The notes below the pieces were generated by a model that was not told where the DNA came from, did not search any database, and saw nothing but the letters and a program-made list of their open reading frames with translations. From Streptomyces cathayae (lineage in GTDB: Bacteria > Actinomycetota > Actinomycetes > Streptomycetales > Streptomycetaceae), in the NCBI RefSeq assembly GCF_029760955.1, contig NZ_CP121682.1, positions 1,984,001 to 2,048,000 of the forward strand: a stretch of DNA of 64,000 bases, read 5' to 3'. Numbering within the stretch: position 1 is the first letter of the stretch; each line of letters begins with the position of its first letter. Shown piece by piece: positions 27,601 through 35,801 of this stretch. The translations under genes were made by a program, and so were the position numbers.

Positions 27601-28879
27601 GGACGTCGAGCCGGGCGGCCGCGGCGCTCTCGGCCACCCGGCCCAGGATGTCGTCCAGAACCTCCCGGGCTGCCGTGAGCCGGTTGTCCGCGGTGGCGAG
27701 CCGGCCCAGGGCCCGGGTGTGCGCCTCGGCCGCCGTACGCCGGTCCGCCTCGGCCCGCTTCAACTCCCCGGCCGTGCGGGAGGCGTCGTCCGCCGCCCGG
27801 TCGAGCGCGCGGGCGTCTCGCATCTCGGGCCGGGAGCGGAGCGTGGCGTCCTGGGCGGCCAGCCGCGCGGCCCGCTCGTCGAGGGCGGCGCCCCTCGCCC
27901 GGGCCTCCTCGCGGTCCGCCACGGCCCGGTCCCGGTCCGTCTGTGCCTTGGAGAGTTCCCGCTGGAGGTTCTCGTACCGGGCGTGTTCACGGCGGGGCAG
28001 GCGGGCGCGGCGCCGGGAGGCGAGGCGGGCGTAGCGCCGGTAGTGGTCGAGGAATGTCGAGGACGCCTGTTCGGCCTCGCGGGCCGCCCGCAGTTCCTCC
28101 TTCTCCTCGTCCAGCGACCGGAACGCCTCCGCCGCGTCGGCGACGACCGCCTGGTCCATCGGCGGCAGCGCCTCGGTCAGCGCCCGGGACAGGGCGGTTT
28201 CGCTGGGCCGCTTGGAGAGCTGGGGCTGGCGCAGCTGGATCAGGAGGTCGACGAGGGCACCGTAGCGCCGTTCCCCGAGCCCGAAGAGCGCCTCGTCGAC
28301 CGCCCTGCGGTAGGCCTTCGCCGTGTCGTACACCATGCCGCGGTCGCCGACGGCCTCGGCGAGCCGGTCCCGGGACAGGGCGGTCCGGGTCGCGTCCAGC
28401 AGGTCGAGGCCGGCGCCGATCCGCTGGTCCGTCACCGCGAACCAGTGGCGGGCGATGCCGCGTCCGGCGACCGCCTTCAGCCCGCACAGCAGGGTGCGGA
28501 AGTGCGCCTCGCCCGTGGTGTCGTCGAGCCGTCCGAACTCGATCCAGGTGTAGCCGAGCCGTTCGGGATGCGGGTGCGCTCCGCCCAGGAGCAGGTTCCA
28601 CTCCATGCGCTTGCCCGGGTCGCCGTCGGGTTCGACACGGCGGGCGGAGAGGTCGCCGTCCAGGAGGAACGGCAGAGTGAGGGCGAGCACCTTCGACTTG
28701 CCGGTGCCGTTGTTGCCGCGCAGCAGCAGCCGGCCGTCGCGGAACCAGAACTCCTCGACGTCGTAGTGGAACAGGTCGACGAGCCCGATGCGCAGCGGCC
28801 GCCACCGGCCGGGCGCGGGGCCGGGGAGTCCGGGGCCGGGGAGTCCGGGGCCGGGGAGCGCGGTCACGGGGTGGTTCAC
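24629..28879 (-). CDS. jetC: Wadjet type II JetC, SMC-like ATPase (TIGR02680)
   Basis: 1416 residues. Walker A GNNGTGKS lies at 55-62, followed by two long coiled-coil arms rich in Ala/Arg/Glu either side of a hinge-like globular region containing PLWRLVDFRPHVTETERAGL. Near the C-terminus come the ABC signature ASGGERVLAASVPLFAAAS and Walker B RLVTLDEAFAGVDDDSRAK. This is the MukB-like motor that extrudes DNA loops in Wadjet. The GTG at 28879 overlaps jetB as GTGA; GTG at codon 5 is an alternative. The N-terminus has a tandem PGPGL-type repeat from a 15-bp DNA repeat. A long upstream extension of the frame lies antiparallel-free over jetB and is not used. Confidence 0.92.
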   Translation of the reverse strand: MNHPVTALPGPGLPGPGLPGPAPGRWRPLRIGLVDLFHYDVEEFWFRDGRLLLRGNNGTGKSKVLALTLPFLLDGDLSARRVEPDGDPGKRMEWNLLLGGAHPHPERLGYTWIEFGRLDDTTGEAHFRTLLCGLKAVAGRGIARHWFAVTDQRIGAGLDLLDATRTALSRDRLAEAVGDRGMVYDTAKAYRRAVDEALFGLGERRYGALVDLLIQLRQPQLSKRPSETALSRALTEALPPMDQAVVADAAEAFRSLDEEKEELRAAREAEQASSTFLDHYRRYARLASRRRARLPRREHARYENLQRELSKAQTDRDRAVADREEARARGAALDERAARLAAQDATLRSRPEMRDARALDRAADDASRTAGELKRAEADRRTAAEAHTRALGRLATADNRLTAAREVLDDILGRVAESAAAARLDVPRTEGAPEAVLRREADGATASRRRAVEHVAELAVRAERAEEQHRAARLRADEADEEAVHAEERLAEAEEGVAREGRTLVTAVREHLSGCGELRVPGLPGVLDAVQDWVSSLDGPLPARTAAIEAHRTAASRLADRAALLAHREETAAERQRLATEELTALERGGERGPSAPHTRTPGVRDRGPGAPLWRLVDFRPHVTETERAGLEAALEASGLLDAWVRPDGSTVAADGHDVLLDPVGLLGGSGLDRALYPEVDPADAGAAAVGEETVARLLASIGLAAGGDGPGEASWDAGGHDTWVCADGRFRVGALTGSWAKDHAQYVGEGAREQARRVRIVELRAEIDDLTAERERLTEEARAVAGRRAVLDAELAALPGDDDLRHAHARVTAAAEAVRRARARRDERAAELAPAARRAERAAAELADTAAALNLPTDPTALGAVRQALADHTALLAALWPALRERAEAERAVTGEQEETHRAELLVSELAKRTAESARTAAAADEHLTTLRSTVGAAVAELQRQLEETAEAVRICAHEQEQTRAEHGDADRRASRAEGRIERLAEDVTEATAAREEAVAALQRFAATGLLAVALPDLAVPDDGSTWAATPAIALARAVESRLSSVDDTDAAWERVQKRLSEEFGRLQDALSRHGHTATARPSEDGMRVDIVYQGRERAVPDLTEALAVEVAELTRILSAHEREILQTHLITEVAGTLQELIGAAERQVAAMNRELEERPTSTGMKLRLVWRASRRAPQGLAQARERLRQSADAWSIEDRAAVGAFLQEQIARRQADDSAGSWLEDLTAALDYRAWHEFGVERHQHGKWVPATGPASGGERVLAASVPLFAAASSHYASAGGAYAPRLVTLDEAFAGVDDDSRAKCLGLLRAFDLDVVMTSEREWACYPQVPGIAIAQLSRVDDVDAVLVTRWEWDGTERRRGPEPGAQADASRPAPLADGLGEAAEGPVGSPGEPGRTVIGGAGGAGSQESRWT
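28816..28858 (+). repeat. 15-bp tandem repeat in the start region of jetC
   Basis: Nearly three copies of GGGGCCGGGGAGTCC, in frame with jetC (15 = 5 codons), encoding PGPGL-type pentapeptides at residues 9-21. Copy-number change would lengthen or shorten the JetC N-terminus without a frameshift. Confidence 0.75.
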
Positions 28880-30180
28880 CTTTCGTCCTGCGTGTTCTGT
28901 ACGGCCTGTGCGGCCTTCGCAGCTTTTGCGGTCTGCGCGGTCGTGGCGGTCTTTGCGGTCGTGGCGGGCCGGCGGGCTCGTCCGGGTTCCGGTTCTCGGA
29001 CGACGGGCTCGCCGACCGCGTACCGCGCGAGGGCCGGCCGCGGGACGACGCCCCGTTCCGTGCGTTCGGCGAGTCCCAGCGCCACCAGCTTGGTCAGCGC
29101 CTTCTCGACGAGTTCGGGCTCCGCTCCCGGCTCCCGCGCCGACTTGGACCAGAACCCGCCGTGCTCCGCGGCCAGTTCCCTTACGCGGACCGCCAGTTCC
29201 TCCGGCTCGACGGGCCCGGTCGCCCGTGCCAGGTGCCCGGCCAGCAGCAGGGTGATGTGACCGTGGGTGCCCTGTTCCGGCATGCGCACGTCCGTGAGGT
29301 CGTCCAGCGGGTCGACCATGGCGACGCCCTCGGCCCGGACCTCCGGGACGAGTCCGGTCAGTTCGTTGATGCGCGCGGTGATGAAGCCGCGCTGCCGGGT
29401 GAGGTAGGCCAGTTCGTCGTCGGTGAGGTCGTCGTAGTAGAGCACCGGGTCGTCCAGGAGGACGCGGGTCAGTTTCCAGCGGATCGCCCGGAACCTGAGT
29501 TCGTCGCTGTCGAGCGCGGTCCGCGCGGTCATCTCCGTCAGGCGTTCCTCGAAGCCCTCGGCCTCGACCATGGAGGGGCCCCGCAAGGAGGCCGGCATCC
29601 CGGCCAGCACGCGCCGCCGCACGTCGTACAGCACGTCGCCCGCTCCGCTGACGTAGGCGTCCTCGTCGCCGGCCACCCGCCGCAGCACCCCGAGCCGCAG
29701 CAGCAGGCGGACGACGGCCGCGAGGTCGAGGCGCTCGTCGCGCCGCTCCAGGGTGAACGTGATGCCGGCGGCGACGAGTTCGGGATCGGCGGCAGCCAGC
29801 ACGACCTGTTCGGCGAGGCGTCCGAGCGCCACCTGCGACTCGCCCCGTTCCAGCGCGGCCAGGGCCAGGCAGAGCAGGACGTAGCGGCGGCGGGTGAAGG
29901 GCAGGGCGCTGCGGGCGGCCTCGCGCGCCGGGTGCGTGGCGTCGGTGAGGGTGCCCGGCGTCTTGCGCAGCCGTGCGGCGTCGGCGTCCGTACGCAGCGC
30001 CCAGCCGACGTTGCGCTCGAACCACTCCCGCAGCTCGGCGGCGTGCCGGCGCACCAGCCGGAACTCGTCGGCGTACGGCCCGTCGGCGGTGAGCAGCGGC
30101 TCCTTCAGCAGGGCGCGTGCGGCCTTCTGAAGGTCGGCCTGGCGCTGACCGTCCAGGACCTCGGCGAGGGGGCCGCTCAT
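28876..30180 (-). CDS. jetB: Wadjet type II JetB, MukE-like subunit (TIGR02678 / DUF2398)
   Basis: 434 residues, winged-helix-type alpha/beta protein. Typical TIGR02678 stretches include LPFTRRRYVLLCLALAALER, LFDDPVLYYDD-like VLLDDPVLYYDDLTDDE, and DELAYLTRQRG. It bridges the JetA kleisin and the JetC ATPase in the Wadjet condensin. ATG 30180 overlaps jetA's stop by four bases (ATGA), and its own stop overlaps jetC. The last ~30 residues are a low-complexity Ala/Thr/Lys tail (TAKTATTAQTAKAAKAAQ), probably from repeat expansion. Confidence 0.9.
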   Translation of the reverse strand: MSGPLAEVLDGQRQADLQKAARALLKEPLLTADGPYADEFRLVRRHAAELREWFERNVGWALRTDADAARLRKTPGTLTDATHPAREAARSALPFTRRRYVLLCLALAALERGESQVALGRLAEQVVLAAADPELVAAGITFTLERRDERLDLAAVVRLLLRLGVLRRVAGDEDAYVSGAGDVLYDVRRRVLAGMPASLRGPSMVEAEGFEERLTEMTARTALDSDELRFRAIRWKLTRVLLDDPVLYYDDLTDDELAYLTRQRGFITARINELTGLVPEVRAEGVAMVDPLDDLTDVRMPEQGTHGHITLLLAGHLARATGPVEPEELAVRVRELAAEHGGFWSKSAREPGAEPELVEKALTKLVALGLAERTERGVVPRPALARYAVGEPVVREPEPGRARRPATTAKTATTAQTAKAAKAAQAVQNTQDER

Positions 30181-31781
30181 CGGTCCTCCGTGAGCCGGGG
30201 GGAGGTGTCCTCCCGTGGGGCGGGTATGGGAACGGGGGCGGGTGCGGCGCGGTCGCCGTGCCCCGCCGTGAGGTCGACGATGTCGATCAGGTGGTCGGGG
30301 CCCCTGAACACACCGTCGGGGGTGCGCACTTCGGCCGTCGCCCCGTCGTCGAGCGCGGTCAGCCGTACCTCCATCGAACCGTCCCCGCTGGTGGCCGTGG
30401 TGGTGGTCGTGTCCGGCCGCCAGGTGGCGAGCGCGTCGCCGAGCAGCCGCAGGAACAACTGGAAGGCGAGCGGGTCGAGTTCGCCGATCCGGGACAGCCG
30501 CACCGGCCCGCCCGTCACGAGCCGGTCCCGGGCCCGCCGGGTCTCCTCCGTCTGCCGGGCGGCGAGCGCGGCGAGCCGGCGCTTCGCCTCGCCCCGGTCC
30601 GCCACCTTGCGCGGCTTGCCGCGCCGCTCGTAACTGCCCGTACGGCGCAACTGCGGGCTGATCCGCAGCGGTCGCGCCTCGCCCCACGGGGTGGAAGCCG
30701 GCTCAGGGGAGGCCGTCCGTTCGGCGAGGGTGTCGGCGTCGACGGTGAGGTGGCGCGAGGAGTGCAGCCCGAACGCCACCCGCCACAGCCGGTGCCGCGC
30801 CGCGTCGTCCGGCGCCTGCGCGAACCAGCGCGCCAGGGTGCGGAAGTCGGCCGAGCGGTCCGAACGCCCGGCCCGCCGCTCGTTGAGCTGCCGTACGACG
30901 GCCAGGAGCTGCGGGATCGCACCGAGCGCCCGCCCGCGCAGCAGCCGGGCCTGCGACTCCCGCCCCTCCCCCGACACGAACCACTCGGCGAGCCCGGACC
31001 ACCGGGCGGCCCACTTCTCGTACGCCGCGGCCTCCGCCTGCTCTGCGTCTTCGGGAGCGGCGTCGGCGGCCTCCCGGGCGGCGGCGAGTGAGAGCAGCGG
31101 CTTCACGCTCCCCCGCTCCTCCAGCTCCCCGATCAGCAGGGCGATCCGCCCGCCGAGGGTGATGAGGTCCTGGATGAACCGCTCCAGGTACTGGATCAGC
31201 CGGTCCTTGTACGCGAGGAACGCCTCGACCTCGATGTCGTGCAGGTCGATGGTGCGCTGGAGCGAGCCCATGAAGGCGCGGGCGTTGTCCGCGAGGTCGG
31301 TGAACCGCGCCGTCAGCACGGACAGGGCGACGTACGTCTTGGCCGGGTCGGGCTCGTCCTCCGCGGCGATCACCAGCAGCGCCCGCAACTGCGTGACGAT
31401 GTCGTGCAGCGCGACCGCCTGGAGCTCGCCGCGCCGCCCCAGCACCTCGTCGTACGTCCCCAGCGCCGCCTCGGCCGCCTCACCGGCCCGGGTGAGCTGG
31501 TAGATGAACCGCCTGCGGTAGAAGTCCTCCACCGCCGTCACCCGCGCGTGGTCCGGATCGGCCCGCAGGTTGCCCCACTCCACCAGCTTGTCCAGCGCCT
31601 GCGTCACCGCCTCGACGTCGGCGGGCCGGCTCCCCGCGTCCAGGGAGGCATACACGTCCTCCGGCCGCAGATGCACCGCGAACCGCTCCTTGGCGGCGAG
31701 GAAGGCCCGCATCACCTGGCGGTAGAGGGGTGCGTTGGGGGCGGTGAGGTGGGCGAAGGGGGTGTAGTCGGCGGGGGTCAT
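30177..31781 (-). CDS. jetA: Wadjet type II JetA, MukF-like kleisin (TIGR02677 / DUF2397)
   Basis: 534 residues. N-terminal winged helix (about 20-95: YASLDAGSRPADVEAVTQALDKLVEWGNL), a middle helical region with HDIEVEAFLAYKDRLIQYLERFI, and a C-terminal part with FRTLARWFAQAPDDAARHRLWRVAFGL, all typical of the DUF2397 family. It is the kleisin of the JetABC loop extruder. First gene of the operon. Start is uncertain: ATG 31781 (GGAAGA about a dozen bases upstream) or GTG 31799. No clear promoter is seen in the 175 bp to the next gene, which carry a helicase remnant. Confidence 0.9.
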   Translation of the reverse strand: MTPADYTPFAHLTAPNAPLYRQVMRAFLAAKERFAVHLRPEDVYASLDAGSRPADVEAVTQALDKLVEWGNLRADPDHARVTAVEDFYRRRFIYQLTRAGEAAEAALGTYDEVLGRRGELQAVALHDIVTQLRALLVIAAEDEPDPAKTYVALSVLTARFTDLADNARAFMGSLQRTIDLHDIEVEAFLAYKDRLIQYLERFIQDLITLGGRIALLIGELEERGSVKPLLSLAAAREAADAAPEDAEQAEAAAYEKWAARWSGLAEWFVSGEGRESQARLLRGRALGAIPQLLAVVRQLNERRAGRSDRSADFRTLARWFAQAPDDAARHRLWRVAFGLHSSRHLTVDADTLAERTASPEPASTPWGEARPLRISPQLRRTGSYERRGKPRKVADRGEAKRRLAALAARQTEETRRARDRLVTGGPVRLSRIGELDPLAFQLFLRLLGDALATWRPDTTTTTATSGDGSMEVRLTALDDGATAEVRTPDGVFRGPDHLIDIVDLTAGHGDRAAPAPVPIPAPREDTSPRLTEDR

Positions 31782-31805
31782 CTCGGCACATTCTTCCACC
31801 CCTGT

Positions 31806-31935
31806 TCACGGGCTCACGTGGGAGTCACGGACACGCGCCAGGAAGCGGCTCGGCTCACCGTGCCAGGTGATGGCGAGTGCGTCACGGGCGCGGGTCGCCG
31901 CGACGAAGAGCAGCGATCGCGCCCGGTGCGGTTCT
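31806..31935 (-). pseudogene. 3' remnant of a UvrD/Rep-type superfamily I helicase gene
   Basis: The last ~42 codons read HRARSLLFVAATRARDALAI followed by TWHGEPSRFLARVRDSHVSP and a stop. LLFVAATRARD is helicase motif VI of UvrD/PcrA-like enzymes, and the WHGEPSRFL ending is familiar from actinobacterial NERD/UvrD helicases. Nothing upstream belongs to a helicase; the similarity stops about 20 bp before the end of the xre gene at 31957. The gene was truncated, probably when the xre/permease cassette arrived. It sits directly in front of jetA on the same strand. Confidence 0.65.
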
Positions 31936-31956
31936 CGCCGGTGGCTGCTCGGCGGA

Positions 31957-32541
31957 CTAGCGCGAGCCGCTCCACGGGGCGGGGACGAAGGTCCAGAGCA
32001 CCTCGGCGACCGAGTCGCCGCTGTTGCGCCAGTTGTGGGGTTCGCGGCCGGAGAAGGTGAGGGTGTCACCGGTCGTCAGAGTCTCGGTGCGGCCCGTGAA
32101 GAGCACGGTGACCTCTCCCTCGATGACGTGGATGACCTCCACGTCGCAGTTGATCGTGTAGAGGTCGTCTCCGCCGTTCGCGCCGGCGTCGAGGCGCGAA
32201 CGCAGCACCTGGACCTTCGACTGGCCGCGCGGGGTGACCATGCGGTCGAGGACCCCGCGGCCACCCATGTTGATCTGGGGCGCGTCGCCCAGGCGTATCA
32301 CCTCGGTGTCGGCGTCCTCGAAGAGTGTCCCCACCGGCAGCGACAGGACCTGGCAGAGCGTGACCAGGGTGGCCACGCTCGGTGAGGTCTCGTCCCGCTC
32401 GACGCGGCTGATGAATCCCCTGGTCAGGCCGGTGGCCGCCGCGACCTGTTCGATGGTGAGACCCTGCGCCTTGCGGCAGGCCCGCAGGCGCGCGCCGACG
32501 CGGACCGGGAGCGCGGACGGCTTCGGATGCAGCGCCTTCAT
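31957..32541 (-). CDS. XRE-cupin transcriptional regulator
   Basis: 194 residues. N-terminal HTH_3 (about 15-72: ACRKAQGLTIEQVAAATGLT, then SRVERDETSPSVATLVTLCQVL) and a C-terminal cupin sensor (about 110-185: VEVIHVIEGEVTVLFTGRTETLTTGDTLTFSGREPHNWRN). Such regulators often control amino acid or nucleobase catabolism. It is divergent from the NCS1 permease/nitrilase pair and most likely regulates it. ATG 32541 used. Confidence 0.9.
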   Translation of the reverse strand: MKALHPKPSALPVRVGARLRACRKAQGLTIEQVAAATGLTRGFISRVERDETSPSVATLVTLCQVLSLPVGTLFEDADTEVIRLGDAPQINMGGRGVLDRMVTPRGQSKVQVLRSRLDAGANGGDDLYTINCDVEVIHVIEGEVTVLFTGRTETLTTGDTLTFSGREPHNWRNSGDSVAEVLWTFVPAPWSGSR

Positions 32542-32766
32542 GGAGTCCTCGCAGTGAACGATCGACCTGTCGGCGAACCTTGACAGTGGGGTGGGTGCAG
32601 GTCAGACTACCGGGACTTACAGGTTGCCTCATATGCATCATCTGTTTCGTATAGGTGACTTTTTGAGTGGAGAACCGGAAGGTTCCGATGACCCCCGTCG
32701 AAGCCCCCTTGGGCCCTCCCGACGCCGGCATCAGCCCCGCATCCCGCTTGCCCTGAGAGGATCGCC
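32542..32766. promoter_or_regulatory. Divergent promoter region, xre / NCS1 permease
   Basis: 225 bp. A TTGACA hexamer at about 32579-32584 with CAGACT about 17-18 bases on is a plausible promoter toward the permease. The AT-rich stretch around 32625-32660 includes overlapping CATATG and ATGCAT palindromes and may hold the regulator site. No perfect long dyad was found. Confidence 0.35.
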
Positions 32767-34209
32767 ATGTCTTCACCCGAGACCGCGACCCGTCGCGAAG
32801 GTGTGATCGAGCAGCACTCGATCGACTACGTCCCCGCATCCGAGCGCCACGGCAAGGTGTGGCATCAGGGGCCGTTCTGGTTCACCGGCAACTTCGTGCT
32901 GCCGACCATGGTCACCGGCTTCGTCGGACCCGCCATGGGGCTGAGTCTCGGATTCAGCGTGCTCGCCGTGGTGCTCGGCGTCGGTTTCGGCACCTTCTTC
33001 ATGGCGTTCCACGCCAACCAGGGGCCCCGGATGGGCCTGCCGCAGATGATCCAGTCGCGTGCCCAGTTCGGCAGCCGCGGTGCCGTCGTGCCCTTCGCGG
33101 CGACCGTCTTCGTCTACGTCGGCTTCCTCGTCTTCGACACGATCCTGGCGGCGCAGGGCATCGGACTCGTCCTGCCCGAGGCCAAGCTGTTCTGGTACCC
33201 CGTGCTCATCGCCGCGTCGATCATCATCGCGGTGGTCGGACACGATCTGCTGCACTTCGTGCAGCGGTGGCTGACGTATCTGCTCATCGTCGTGTTCGCG
33301 ATCATCACGGTCGTGGCCATCGTGCACTTCTCCTCGACGCCGCTCGCGGTGGACGCGCCGGCGGCCACGGCGGGCTGGGACACCACGGCCTTCCTGGTGC
33401 AGATCTCGCTCGCCGCCGGGTACAACATCAGCTACTCGGTGTACGTCTCCGACTACACCCGCTACCTTCCGGCGAACGCGCCCGCGAAGAAGCTGATCGG
33501 CTCGGTCTACGCCGGCGCCACGTGCTCCGCCGTATGGCTGATGTCGCTCGGCGCGATCCTGGCCAGCTATCTGCCGGACCCCGACCCGATCCTGGCGGTG
33601 CGGCAGGTCGGTGACCTGGTCTTCCCCGGGTTCGGCACCATAGCCGTGATCGTTTCGGTGCTCGCGCTGATCTCCATCATGGGCGTCAACGCCTACGGAG
33701 CCATGCTGACCGGAACCAGTGCCGTCGACGGCTTCAGGAAGGTCCGCCCGACGGTCCGGCTGCGCGTCGTCGGACTCACCGCGGTCGGCCTCGGCTCGCT
33801 CCTCGTCGCCCTGCTGATCCCCGACAACTACATCGACAGCTTCACCACCTTCGTCCTGCTGATGCTCTACTTCCTGGTGCCGTGGACCTCGGTCAACCTC
33901 GTCGACTTCTACTTCGTGCGCCGCGGCCGGTACGCGATCGGGGAAATCCTGAAGCCGAACGGCATCTACGGGCGCTGGGCATGGCGGGGTGTGCTCGCGT
34001 ACCTCATCGGGTTCCTCTCGATGGTCCCGTTCTTCTCGACCAGCTTCTACGTGGGACCGGTCGCGGAGCTGCTCGGCGGGGCCGACTTCTCGTTCGTCGT
34101 CGGGCTCTTCGTCTCCGGCATCCTCTACCTGGTCTTCTCGCGCAACCTCGACCACGGTGCCGACGCCCACGTGGAGGGCGAAGCCGAACTGGAGGGATCG
34201 AACCGATGA
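32767..34209 (+). CDS. NCS1 family nucleobase/cytosine-type permease
   Basis: 480 residues with about 12 membrane helices. The N-terminal SIDYVPASERHGKVWHQGPFWFTGNFVLPTMVTGF and the later VSDYTRYLP stretch are characteristic of the purine-cytosine (NCS1) permeases, which take up nucleobases, hydantoins or related ring amides with H+ or Na+. Its stop overlaps the nitrilase start by four bases (ATGA), so the two are coupled: uptake followed by C-N bond hydrolysis. RBS AGAGGA is near the ATG at 32767. Confidence 0.9.
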   Translation: MSSPETATRREGVIEQHSIDYVPASERHGKVWHQGPFWFTGNFVLPTMVTGFVGPAMGLSLGFSVLAVVLGVGFGTFFMAFHANQGPRMGLPQMIQSRAQFGSRGAVVPFAATVFVYVGFLVFDTILAAQGIGLVLPEAKLFWYPVLIAASIIIAVVGHDLLHFVQRWLTYLLIVVFAIITVVAIVHFSSTPLAVDAPAATAGWDTTAFLVQISLAAGYNISYSVYVSDYTRYLPANAPAKKLIGSVYAGATCSAVWLMSLGAILASYLPDPDPILAVRQVGDLVFPGFGTIAVIVSVLALISIMGVNAYGAMLTGTSAVDGFRKVRPTVRLRVVGLTAVGLGSLLVALLIPDNYIDSFTTFVLLMLYFLVPWTSVNLVDFYFVRRGRYAIGEILKPNGIYGRWAWRGVLAYLIGFLSMVPFFSTSFYVGPVAELLGGADFSFVVGLFVSGILYLVFSRNLDHGADAHVEGEAELEGSNR

Positions 34210-35087
34210 CCCCGACCCCGTCACAGCCGTCACCGGCCAGGACCGAGGCGTCCGCCGTCACGGTCGCCTGCTGCCAGCTCGCGCCGCAGGTCGGCCGCGT
34301 ACCGGAGAACCGGAAACAGATCCGCGAGGCGGTCCTGTCCGCGGCGGGCCGGGGCGCGAACGTCGTGGTCCTGCCGGAGCTGGCCAACTCGGGGTACGTC
34401 TTCGACGACCTCGAGGAGCTGCGGTCGGCAGCCGAGCCGGTCGACGGCGAGACGATCAGGGAGTGGGAGGCCCTGGCGTCCCGCCTGCGGCTGGTGATCG
34501 TGAGCGGCTTCGCGGAACTCGGCACCGACGGCCAGGTACACAACGCGAGTGTCCTGATCGACGAGACCGGGCTCCGTGCCGTGTACCGCAAGGCACATCT
34601 GTGGAACGCCGAGAAGACCCGGGGCTTCACGCCGGGTGCGGCGCCGCCGCCGGTGGTCGACACCCCGTACGGCCGTATCGGGATGATGATCTGCTACGAC
34701 CTCGAATTCCCCGAGTGGGTGCGCAGGGCGGCGCTCGAGGGGGCCGAACTGCTGTGCGGACCGGTGAACTGGCCGCTGTACCCGCGACCGGAGGGCGAGC
34801 GCCCCGGCGAGATCGTCCGGGTACAGGCGGACGCCTCGGTCAACCGCATGTTCGTCGCGGTCGCCGACCGCACCGGTGTCGAACGAGGACAGGACTGGCT
34901 CGGCGGCAGTGTGATCGTCGACGCCGACGGGTACCCGGTGACGGCGTTGTGCCTGGGCGAGGCGACGATCGTCACCGCGACGCTCGACCTCGCCGAAGCG
35001 CGCGACAAGTCCATCAGCGAACTCAACGACGTGCACGCGGACCGGCGTCCCGGACTGTACGCGGGTGTCGGACCGGAGCAGCCGTAA
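34206..35087 (+). CDS. Carbon-nitrogen hydrolase (nitrilase superfamily amidohydrolase)
   Basis: 293 residues. The catalytic triad is visible: Glu in VVLPELANSGYVF, Lys in AVYRKAHLWN, Cys in GMMICYDLEFPEW. This Glu-Lys-Cys arrangement belongs to amidase/carbamoylase-type members rather than true nitrilases. It is translationally coupled to the NCS1 permease, so it probably hydrolyses the imported amide or an N-carbamoyl derivative. It acts in the cytosol (no signal peptide). Confidence 0.88.
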   Translation: MTPTPSQPSPARTEASAVTVACCQLAPQVGRVPENRKQIREAVLSAAGRGANVVVLPELANSGYVFDDLEELRSAAEPVDGETIREWEALASRLRLVIVSGFAELGTDGQVHNASVLIDETGLRAVYRKAHLWNAEKTRGFTPGAAPPPVVDTPYGRIGMMICYDLEFPEWVRRAALEGAELLCGPVNWPLYPRPEGERPGEIVRVQADASVNRMFVAVADRTGVERGQDWLGGSVIVDADGYPVTALCLGEATIVTATLDLAEARDKSISELNDVHADRRPGLYAGVGPEQP

Positions 35088-35199
35088 CCCGGCCGCGGGT
35101 GGCTGTCGTCCAGCAGCCGCCCGCGCCGGCTCGCAGCGCGGGCGGGCGGTGGTGCGGCACGCGGACCCGGAGCGCACCGGGCGCGGGCCGCCTCCGCTG

Positions 35200-35801
35200 A
35201 TGCCCACGGTGCCCGTCCCTGCACGGCCGGTGTCGCCGGCGCGGCGCAGACGGGTGCTGACCACCGTGCTCGCCGCCCTCGTCGTGGGGGTCACGGCCGG
35301 CGCCGTCGCCTCGATGTGGCCGGAGGGGTCCAACCCCGTGAAGGACGCCACGGGGACCGGCACCGGCTCCGGCTCCCCGTCGACCACCCAGCCACGTTCA
35401 CCGAAGAACGACGACAACGACAAGGGCGACAGGGCGACAAGGACCGCCCCGTACCGCACGCCCCACCGGGCTACCGGCTGCTCTTCGCCAACAAGCCCTT
35501 CGCCTTCACCCCGCCCCCGAGCGACGGCCAGGCCAACCACCTGGAACGCGCGGCTCTCCCGGGACCGGCGGAACTCGTCTACAACTCCGACGGCCGGCTG
35601 GGCAGCATCCTCGTGGTCGTCGGGGAACGAGAGACCGTCTGTACCGAGGAACAGCAGACCGCCGTGCTGTCCCATCCGCTGCCCGCCGCCGGACTGAGCC
35701 CCCCTCGCCTCGCCGTTCCCACCCGGGTCCGCACCGTGGTCACGCCGTGGGGGGCCGTCACAGCCGGGATCCGCCCGAGGCGTCGATGCACTGGCCCGTG
35801 A
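35200..35801 (+). pseudogene. Possible frameshifted gene for a single-span membrane protein
   Basis: The first frame from ATG 35200 reads a basic cytosolic start and one membrane helix (RRVLTTVLAALVVGVTAGAV), then a Gly/Ser/Thr linker ending near KNDDNDKGD. A different frame then continues with protein-like sequence (PPGYRLLFANKPFAFTPPP, NHLERAALPGPAELVYNSDG) to a stop at 35801. A single frameshift around 35430 would join them. Family not recognised. It ends antisense over the SDR gene at 35758. It could instead be two unrelated open frames. Confidence 0.35.

Noticed and set aside
25605..29260. Very long plus-strand open frames (494 and 1094 codons) opposite jetC
   Set aside because: Antisense shadows typical of high-GC DNA: Arg/Ser/Pro-rich, no ribosome sites, no motif; the minus strand is coding with intact domains.
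28880..30025. N-terminal extension of the jetC frame over jetB (total 1798 codons)
   Set aside because: It overlaps the whole coding part of jetB on the same strand; the GTGA overlap at 28876-28879 and the position of the ATPase head show that jetC starts at 28879.
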